Shown: piece after piece, positions 54,601-62,000 of the stretch
How positions within the stretch are numbered: the stretch's first letter is position 1
Layout of the letters: every line of letters starts with the position of its first letter
Program-made: the position numbers and the translations under genes
Notes under the pieces: generated by a model
Databases searched by the model: none
The model's input: only the letters and a program-made list of their open reading frames with translations
Told to the model about the DNA's origin: nothing
Assembly: GCF_964340395.1 (NCBI RefSeq)
Contig: NC_135563.1
Span: 19,329,651 to 19,391,650 of the forward strand
DNA from: Glandiceps talaboti
Lineage: Eukaryota > Hemichordata > Enteropneusta > Spengelidae
Direction of reading: 5' to 3'
Length of the DNA: 62,000 nt

Positions 54601-56361
54601 CATAATGCAACAGTTTTGTCATCAGAACATGTTGCAAACAGCCTCTGATCCAAAAACCTGGCGTATAAAAAAAGTAAAGCATTCTGGATTTTAAAGATAT
54701 AATACCTACCCATACATAAGATTAAGAGTTCCTTATGGTTGGGAGTTTACCGAGAGGATAACAGTTTTGATGCATTGGAACAAAGTGAGCGTTGTCTGTG
54801 GTTTGTGCGTTGTTATCACTTTTCCTCCTTTTTTTGTCCATTACCTTACTACAGAAGTTTAAACCTGACAACATTGACGCAACATTTTGAAAATATCCAA
54901 CATAGGTGTGCATACCTGACAAAGTTGACACAGCTGTCATGTGCATCATTGACTGTAGTGATCTCTGCTGCAGACAGGGGGTCACACACCTTGATACTTT
55001 TCCTCTCACATGCAGCAACTAAGTAACTCCTGAAATGACAAATTGTGTTCAATTCATTACAAAAGTTTCTTACTTTAATCTACAAAATAAGACAGTACAT
55101 CATCATAAATGCAATAAGCTTCAAAATGTGAAAATGTAATTTCTTTCACAAAATGGAATTTATCACGCTTACATTTTTATACTGATTAGTATAATCTAAA
55201 ATGTACATTTAATGAACAAAATTACAATCTTAAGGTCTACATAACACATCTACCAAAAATACTTCTTGGATCACTCCAAAAACTACTTTGCTGATGACAT
55301 ACATGTAGCCTCTACTCTAGGAATTTTGTGGTAACACTCATAGACAGCTTTCTGCATAGATCTACCATGGTTACGTTTACTTTATTGTCCCCTGTTACTT
55401 GTATACAGTACTACAACTATTGAAACTCTTAATTTATGTTTGCTTTGTATAATACAAGCAAATAAGAATTAAAATCTGCAATGATTATAAACAGGGAATA
55501 AATCTACAATGGACTTCGTTACTGTTGAGCAAAACTTAGAACTCAAAAGTTATGCAAGTTTCAAGGAAGTTAACTGAATATCCTGTGTAGGAATTTCCCA
55601 AAACATAAACAGATTGAATCTTTCAGCAGCATCTTTAGAACGTCTTTATGAGCTCTGCTAAAACTTCAGAAACAACTTTTTCTTCGAAGTGATATTTTTT
55701 TTTCAGTAACTTGCAAATGGTAACCTTAGGCGTGAAATAAAGCACCACAAATATTATCAAGTTATATTCCTAACTTGTTTAGTTGGATATCGTGAGGGAA
55801 TATCAAATTCTTAAACAAACTCATATGAGGTTCTCTTCTCTACTCTATCTAGCGCTCACTAAAAGTGCAATAAGTGATGACTTTAATAGTACGTACAGCA
55901 AATGTGTGTATGTTGTCCTACAGATCTGAATATTTTAAAATGTACCATACTACCAAAACTAACCCAAACTATGCATTTAATATTTACATTTTAAGTTACC
56001 ATCTGTAACTTTTAAGTCAAATAAACAAAACAAAAAGTACTAACCCATCGGGGGAAAATTCAAGATTAAACACAGATCCGTGTCCTTCCACAGTTGGCTG
56101 CATTGTTGAACCTATACACCCCACCGGTGACATGACAGAATATAACTTAGCAACAATTTCACTACGTTCCCTGCCTTTGTCTGTACGAGCTCGAAGACCA
56201 GATTCTCTCTCTTGCAACCACTTCCAAGGTGCGAGTGGCTTTTTGGCAGTGTCCGATCTATACTCAACGACTCTCATATTTTTGCACTTTATGGTATACA
56301 TTGTGGACGTCTTTGGTACGGAAATCAAATCAATAAAATAAACAACATTTTTACTTCGCAA
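51644..56361 (-). CDS. DCAF10: DCAF10 (WDR32), CUL4-DDB1 substrate receptor
   Basis: WD40 protein expected to bind DDB1 and recruit substrates to the CUL4 ubiquitin ligase. Five minus-strand exons: 56361-56045, 55029-54916, 54657-54460, 52962-52572 and 52060-51644. All GT-AG, phases 2,2,2,0; 478 residues. Recognised from GHGSVFNLEFSPDG, YLVAACERKSIKVCDPLS, DQRLFATCSDDKTVALWD, GHHSWVKNIEYSSDTNLLVT, SGFDGNILSWDINRY, LTPDSGKMIVSNTAGFIVI and RGYIKELCFSPDGRI, all in vertebrate DCAF10 order. The low-complexity N-terminus of the human protein (about 559 residues) is missing or much shorter. The start is uncertain: the longest frame begins at 56361, and an internal ATG at 56277 (MRVVEYRS) would give 450 residues. 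The region around WD repeats 4-5 is shorter and serine-poor compared with human. Confidence 0.95.
53158..53286. mobile_element. MITE-like fold-back with TA ends
   Basis: The left arm tactgcaccaaaatacttgg and onward pairs with the right arm ending agtatttcagtgcagta. About 45 bases per arm match with few changes, including aatcctagctttcaacctga. TA at both edges suggests a Tc1/mariner-type TA duplication; the class is inference. Confidence 0.82.
54298..54403. repeat. 57-bp tandem duplication
   Basis: The phrase agagttacagaaaccaagtc occurs at 54321 and 54378, and cctgacaccctata precedes both. Located in DCAF10 intron 3 just before exon 3 in genomic order. Confidence 0.85.
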
Positions 56362-58462
56362 TAAGGAACGTTTTGATCATCGAATTAAATAAACAAGAAA
56401 GCCCTTCAGTCGTCTAATAAGGCCCTTTAACTCACTTAAAATATATTACACAAGATATTTACTTGACAGTTTAATCCATAAGAGGCCTGATTACGTAGGA
56501 TGAGTAGGAACGTGTAAGTCGAGAGTAATCCGCTGGATTAAGATGTCAGTCGATGAAAGATGTGTATTTCGTTTTACTTCATGTTGTTTATGTTACAAAG
56601 ATCTAGCTGAGGAGTCCGAAATTTGTATAGTTGTCTGTACTTCTTTTCTCGGCTGCTAAATAAAAACAAAGGATCGTGCGGGAAAAATAGTTGTGGGTAG
56701 ATCTGTTATTATATGCTTTTCGGGGATATATTTTAACATTGTATTGTTCAAATTAATTCATTGTAATGCTAAATATTGGAACAATGTTACTGGTCACTCA
56801 TGTCATCGCACTGTCACATGAAATTCGTTTAAACTTAAGTATGGAATGTCGGCCTACGAGGGCGCTCGTCTTTGTTGCTGTCCGCAACTATTTGCACAGC
56901 TGTGCACATAAGGTCATTAAAGGTGAAACATATATACTATATCATATATTGTTGTCAAGTGTACATACCTCCATACCATGGTGGTCAATTGATATAGATA
57001 CATCAAACTACACACGGGAGACATCTCCCAGTGGAAAACCTACCTCTGCTTACATGTAATTGGTGAACAGTAAGGCTAATTAAAAATGTGCTATTATTAG
57101 TAATTTCAAATTTGTTATTTGTTTGTTTGTTTGTTGCTTCATCTTGGTCCAGATGAGGTAGTGTGAAATATTGACAATCAGAAGGGGGCGTTTTAAATAC
57201 TTTGAATTATAATAATGATGATACTGAAATGATGAGGCTTGATCCCCCCCCCCCCCCGGGCCTTTCCGGATCCCATGTTCGATGTTTGTGAATTTTGCGA
57301 ATGCAACTTTATTTAACACAAAAAGGAAGGGAAAATTAATCTCGACTATATTTAGAAAGTCTGAATGACTCGTGTCGTTTAAAGATTTAAATTTGTTGTT
57401 GTAGTCATTAGATATATTGTTGTTCAAGTGTCTCTGTGCGTGCACCGAACTTCATTTTGCAAAATCCAATATATCAAACTGAGTACACGTACAGTCCTTC
57501 TATCGATCGCAAAGAGGGCCTGCGATCAATACAATCCAGACATGACTAAACATGCACTTGTTTAATTCTTTGTTCGTTTGTTTTGTTGCCATCGTTATGT
57601 TTGGCGTTGTTTACATTAAAGTTAAATAAGTTTCAATTGTGTTCAGCCTTCTGTATTTCTAGTACGATAAGTTAATATAATCCTCTCTATGTCTAAATGA
57701 TTTTGATCATTGTAAAACATTGTAATGTACATGTATCCACCCTTTATATACTAGTATATAGTCAAACTCAAAATAAACAGACGACAACAAAGAAACAAAT
57801 GAATTAGTGCATGTCAGGATAGGACAACAACACATCGGTGTCTTGATGGTAACGTTAAAGAAAACATATCAAAATGACCAATTCAAATGTTTTGTCCACA
57901 CTTCACGTGATTCAAAACTTTTGTTTTTAACGAAGAACAAGTCGGCCTATACGAATTTCAGACAAAAGCGTCGTATTTTCACACAAACACTACAAAAAAC
58001 AACTACTGAAAATGCAGTACATCACTAGCTAGTCTATCCGTGGTATCGTAACTCTCTCTTTACCGTTACTGGGATGAGATGATTTGATTCCACGTTAGCA
58101 AGGAAAATCATGTAGGAATATTGTATATTGTCTACTGAAGAGACAAAATGAATGAGATATATTTTATCTTCTCTACATGTAAGATTCTCTATACTTGTAC
58201 CTTCTGAAAAAAAATCCACAAATGTTACATACGGATAGATTGATTGTAAAGTATTACTGTTTTGCATAAAAACAAAAGTATTCTTTATTATGACTGGGTG
58301 GTGGCGTAAATCGAATGCCCATAGAATATGGCCGTGATTACCAGCTGATCGCCGGTTGGTGAACAATCTTACGAAAGAGTTTTGCCAGAAGTCCATCACG
58401 TGTTACGAAGTGTAACACTCTCATCATTAGTAGATTGTAGAAAACGGAGTCAACTAATAATA
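56362..58462. other. DCAF10-SUPV3L1 divergent intergenic region
   Basis: About 2.1 kb between start codons. It contains a run of sixteen C (near 57244-57261), and close to SUPV3L1 an E-box and a small hairpin. No additional gene recognised; short open frames here lack domain or splice support. Confidence 0.55.
58397..58419. promoter_or_regulatory. E-box CACGTG and adjoining palindrome
   Basis: CACGTG at 58397-58402 overlaps gtgttac, which with gtaacac (58413-58419) forms a 7-bp inverted repeat. It lies 44-66 bases before the SUPV3L1 start codon, so it is a candidate promoter element. Confidence 0.4.
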
Positions 58463-58982
58463 ATGTCTCTCTCACCCGCTCGCATTTGTCTACAGTGTGC
58501 AACGTTGAGACTGCGGTGTCTTCGATCTACCGGCCGCAGTGTCGCACGTGTCCCAACGATAGCCTGTGGAAATGGAAGTAACAGGCGCTTCCTGACCGAT
58601 TCAAATACAGACACAACTCTGTTTGTACCTGTTCCAGTTAAAGCTTCTGTCAACCCAGACGTTATTGATATCGGCGTTGAACTGACTTCAGTCGACTTAA
58701 AAGGAAAGAAAGGTAAATTTACAACTTCAGTGCACGAGTGTCCACTATCACGACCATATCATCATATGTACACCAAAGTGATGTACTATGTAGACACTTC
58801 GTCAAATTCAAGATAATGTATAAATCGTCCATGTATGGAGATACATATTTTTATTACACTTTATTATGTCACTCTCTATTTTTTTTCAATCTATCAGTCA
58901 GTTGAGTGCTTAAGATAATATGTATTGTTGTGGATCAAAGGTTATGAGGAGGCACGGACATATTGTGATTGTATTAATATAT

Positions 58983-59016
<34 letters not shown>

Positions 59017-61418
59017 AATGATGATGATGGTGGTGGTGGTGGTGGTGGTGGTATGGTGGTGGTGGTGGTGGTGGTGGTGGTGGTGGTGGTGGTGGTGGTG
59101 GTGGGTGGTGATTTGGATTGGTGATTACTCAATCTAAATGAATCTCTAAATGGTAATATGTTATATACCTATTTTTTATTTTACAGATGAAATCTTGAAG
59201 ATTTTAAATGAATTTTATAGAAAGAAAGAAATGCAAAGACTTGGTATAGAGCAGGGACTTGATGGTAGGTGTAAACAGAATATCATGTGTGCTGTTTATA
59301 TGTGAAGTATACATAGGTAAACCATAGGTGAACATATTGTGTTTATAAGGCAGTAAGTTGGTAAATTTTTTATTTCCAATCAATTTACTGGAGTTCTGCA
59401 TGGGTGTGTCTGAGTGTGGCCACTGATCAATGACAGGCTAATGGTGAAATGATAGAAAAAATAATCACACGAAATTTAATTTTAAAAATTCAGGGGACCT
59501 ACATGGCCAAGTCTAGTTCCTATACGATATGAGTTACAATTACTGGAGATGATATTAGTAATAGTAACTTGAATCATATAGGAACTAGACTATATGTTGC
59601 CAGACTCTGATACATTGTTTTGACAATTTCAGCTGTCTATAATCCTATCCTACTTATATTGTACACATTACTAGTATATGCATGTCAGGGGTGAACAAAT
59701 CATTTTGTGAACTGGTGGTCCCCGGACCAGTGTCTTAAAAAATCAAGTGGTCCTGCTGAAAGAATTAGTGGTCCCAGGTCCCACTGATGTGAAACATTAA
59801 ATCTTACCTATGAATCTGTATATTCAGACGACTTTTTAACATAGTTATTAACAGTAAGGTACTAGTCCGACGGACCAGACAAGGTAAAATTTGTGTGGTC
59901 CGCCCCCAAAAAAACACTAGTCCCGGACCCAGGACCAGTGGATTTGTTCACCCCTGCATGTACAGTGACTTCAACAGAACTATTGCTCAGTATTTTGATG
60001 TATATTCAAACATGAGACAGCAACACATGTATATGTAATTTGTTAACATTTTATGATTATGTAATTTAAGTTTTTCTCTTTATTTTCTTTCTACAATTCT
60101 CATCTTTCTACATCTCATCAATATTAATTTGTTACTTTATTTTATTATACTTATTTCTTTTTTCATTCGTGCTGCGTGTGTGTACTATAAATTATAATTA
60201 TATTGCCCTATAGAGTAATGTTAGTTTTTATTTTTCTCTATTACAGCTCACTTATTCCACCAGGCATTCATCAGTTTTAGAAAATTTGTTATAGAGTCTG
60301 AAAGTTTACCTGCAGATGTACACATAATACTAAGTGACATACTCTCAGATAATGGCCACATAGACGATATCTTCCCATATTTCTACCAGCATGCAAGACA
60401 AGTTTTCCCAATGTTAGACTGTATGGATGATCTGAAGAAAATAAGTGACCTTACGACCCCTGCTAATTTGTAAGTTGAGTTACCTAATTAGTGATGCAGC
60501 TAATGTTAAAAGTAACAGATAAAATTTGAAAAGTAGGTGTAATACCTACAAGGTAGACACATGAATCTGTCTACCGATTGATTTAAAGGGGATCAGACAA
60601 ACTGTTTTTAAACAGAAAAACACAAATTCCTGAAAATGTAGCCAGCAGAAATTGCCGAGTAGCCAGTTGTTTTTGCCAGCTACCGACCTTTACTCACTAC
60701 TACTGCTGTCTACCTGCTCCTGACTCCTGCTAATATTGAAATTCTCAGTGACCCCATGACTCCTGCTAATATTAAAATTCTCAGTGACCCCATGACTCCT
60801 GGTAATATTGAAGTTCTTAGTGACCTCATCACAATGAGCATAGACGTTTGATTATCCCTACTTCTTAAGAAATTGAAGAATTTTTTTTTTCATTTTATAG
60901 GTTCCAGGAGGCCAGGGCTTTGAAAAGGAAAATAATTTTCCATGCAGGGCCAACAAATAGTGGTAAAACTTATCATGCTTTGGAAAGATTTTCTACAGCA
61001 AAGAGTGGAGTGTATTGTGGACCATTGAAGTTACTAGCTAATGAAGTACATCAAAAGACTAATGATAGGGTAAGAACTAGACTTGCTCAAGTCTATGGGA
61101 TAAGCTTTTATCATTCTTTTATAATTCTTTATTTGAATAAAATATTTTTTAATGTGAGTGTGTTCTTTTGATTTAAATAATGACCTGAGTGAGTGATTGC
61201 AAAAACAATTGAATGAAAGAAAACTATTAACCAGTAAGATTGATAGCAAAGTTTGCTGACTGTTCAATCTTTGTGAAATTAATTTTGTTGTACTTGACTT
61301 GACTAGGGTATACCATGTGACTTGGTAACAGGAGAAGAGAGGAAGTATGCCAACCCAGAGGGTACTCCCTCCAGTCATGTAGCATGTACAGTTGAGATGA
61401 CAAGTACAACACAACCCT
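58463..61418 (+). CDS. SUPV3L1: SUPV3L1 mitochondrial RNA helicase (5' part)
   Basis: ATP-dependent RNA/DNA helicase that, with PNPase, degrades mitochondrial RNA. Five exons seen: 58463-58712, 59187-59264, 60247-60469, 60901-61069 and 61307-61418. Phases agree (1,1,2,0,1) and the next exon lies past the window end. Exon 1 gives an Arg-rich, acid-poor N-terminus typical of a mitochondrial presequence, then [10 protein letters not shown]. Later exons match the family: [49 protein letters not shown] with Walker A GPTNSGKT (60946-60969), [15 protein letters not shown] and [13 protein letters not shown]. An in-frame upstream ATG at 58382 exists, but the downstream one fits the family N-terminus (MS-x-S). 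Intron 3 carries three copies of a segment resembling the end of exon 3. Confidence 0.96.
58984..59105. repeat. (GAT)n-(GGT)n compound microsatellite
   Basis: ATG/GAT trinucleotides change abruptly to GGT units near 59030, with one short interruption. Located in SUPV3L1 intron 1, 82 bases before exon 2. Confidence 0.95.
59511..59590. mobile_element. 80-bp fold-back element
   Basis: gtctagttcctatacgatat at the left pairs with atcatataggaactagac at the right. A second short stem (attact/agtaat) lies inside. The whole element is one imperfect hairpin. Confidence 0.8.
59686..59956. mobile_element. MITE with CAGGGGTG ends
   Basis: The ends are caggggtgaacaaatc and its exact inverted copy (gatttgttcacccctg). 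Inside are repeated ggtcc/ggacc phrases that also pair. Direct flanks CATGT occur at 59681-59685 and 59957-59961. The CAGGGGTG terminus is common in hAT elements, but hAT usually makes 8-bp target duplications, so the family is uncertain. Confidence 0.78.
60721..60830. repeat. 36-bp tandem repeat related to SUPV3L1 exon 3
   Basis: Three units of 36 bp in intron 3, about 250 bases after exon 3 and 70 bases before exon 4. Read in one frame they give [24 protein letters not shown] and [12 protein letters not shown]. Exon 3 ends [14 protein letters not shown] similarity to the exon 3 end is visible (agtgacc, then gac(t/c)cctgctaat). Confidence 0.8.
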
Positions 61419-62000
61419 GTAAGTATTATGTTACTATGGCAACCATAGTTCTTGAACATGACATCCACATTTTATATTGCAACATTATTTGAATAAGTGC
61501 CACATATTAATAGCAAATACACATGGACCCTGTTTTTGCATCTCATCTTCAAAATTTGTGTATGAACCCCATATAGACATTCCTTACAGCAAATTGCACC
61601 ATATCTGGCATCTAAACATAAAATTTTGAAAGAGAAACCCAAAGTATTGTACTTAGTGAAATCATGGAGGTCCTTCCTACCTCCATGGTCATCCACAGGG
61701 ACCAGGAAGTTGGCATTGGTGAATTTATTTTGATAGATTTTCCATCAAGGGGTTAATACATACCCCAAAGTTCACTCATCTGAGGGCACTTGAATGGAGA
61801 TATTTTGCCACAAATACCTCCATACTATTGGCAAAACAGTTGATTTCTTTATTTTCATGGGAAATGTTGTAAATTCAGACTCCTCAAAACATATACTGAT
61901 TCACAGTCCCTCTACACTCTTCTTTCAAACTATTAACGAAATAATATATCCAGCAATGTTTTTGAAGAATTTACTTGAATCGATAAAAGTTCATCTGCGC
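61419..62000. other. SUPV3L1: SUPV3L1 intron 5, partial
   Basis: Sequence after exon 5 to the window end. The expected next residues (a YEVAVIDEIQ-type segment with the DEAD-like Walker B) are not found here, so the intron extends past the window. Confidence 0.7.
61430..61443. promoter_or_regulatory. X-box match GTTACTATGGCAAC
   Basis: Exact reverse complement of the site at 44021-44034, located 12 bases after SUPV3L1 exon 5. Confidence 0.4.

Larger units (their letters stand above)
59265..60246. other. SUPV3L1: SUPV3L1 intron 2
   Basis: A 982-bp intron carrying two fold-back elements (59511-59590 and 59686-59956) and otherwise AT-rich sequence. Confidence 0.7.

Noticed and set aside
58382-58462. 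Upstream in-frame ATG as the SUPV3L1 start
   Set aside because: The extension has no family counterpart, contains the promoter-like E-box and hairpin, and the downstream ATG matches the family N-terminus.
58925-59137. Poly-Met/poly-Val/poly-Trp open frame
   Set aside because: It is the GAT/GGT trinucleotide microsatellite in SUPV3L1 intron 1.

Overview
The window is nuclear DNA from an animal. Genes are split by GT-AG introns of about 0.3 to 8 kb, non-coding DNA is AT-rich and full of microsatellites, minisatellites and short fold-back elements, and all five genes I can support are metazoan families. A NACHT receptor of the type expanded in amphioxus, hemichordates, echinoderms, molluscs and cnidarians, plus a SINE-like insertion with a tail common in marine invertebrates, point to a marine invertebrate. 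Hemichordate or cephalochordate would fit, but the sequence alone does not settle the phylum.

Layout. 1-3.4 kb: simple repeats and the 3' flank of an NLR gene. 3.4-7.9 kb (minus): a NACHT/NLR-type immune receptor with a very short, beta-prone N-terminal exon in place of a death-fold domain. 10.2-16.1 kb (plus): CIAO1, complete in six exons. 16.7-17.1 kb: a SINE. 19.8-38.7 kb (plus): a CNNM (ancient conserved domain) magnesium transporter in five exons with very long introns. 38.7-51.6 kb: no gene that I can support, but several fold-back elements and two minisatellites, one of which is open in all three plus-strand frames. 51.6-56.4 kb (minus): DCAF10 (WDR32), complete in five exons. 58.5 kb to the end (plus): the first five exons of SUPV3L1, which runs off the window.

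The genes are functionally unrelated: innate immune sensing, cytosolic Fe-S cluster delivery, Mg2+ transport, CUL4-DDB1 ubiquitin ligase substrate reception and mitochondrial RNA decay. There is no operon logic. NLR/CIAO1 and DCAF10/SUPV3L1 are divergent pairs with about 2.4 and 2.1 kb between start codons.

The most interesting signals are: (1) the NLR N-terminal exon, whose residue spacing recalls RHIM-type amyloid signalling motifs; (2) a G-quadruplex-prone tract and a perfect 19-bp hairpin just downstream of the NLR stop codon; (3) three 36-bp tandem copies of the coding end of SUPV3L1 exon 3, still open in frame, inside the next intron; (4) an exact GTCACGTGAC palindrome 21 bp before the CNNM start codon; (5) a 26-bp minisatellite with one G/A/T-variable base per unit and a higher-order register; (6) many fold-back elements inside introns, including two copies of one element in opposite orientation just before CIAO1 exon 2. 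All exon boundaries were placed by eye from splice signals, phase and family similarity.
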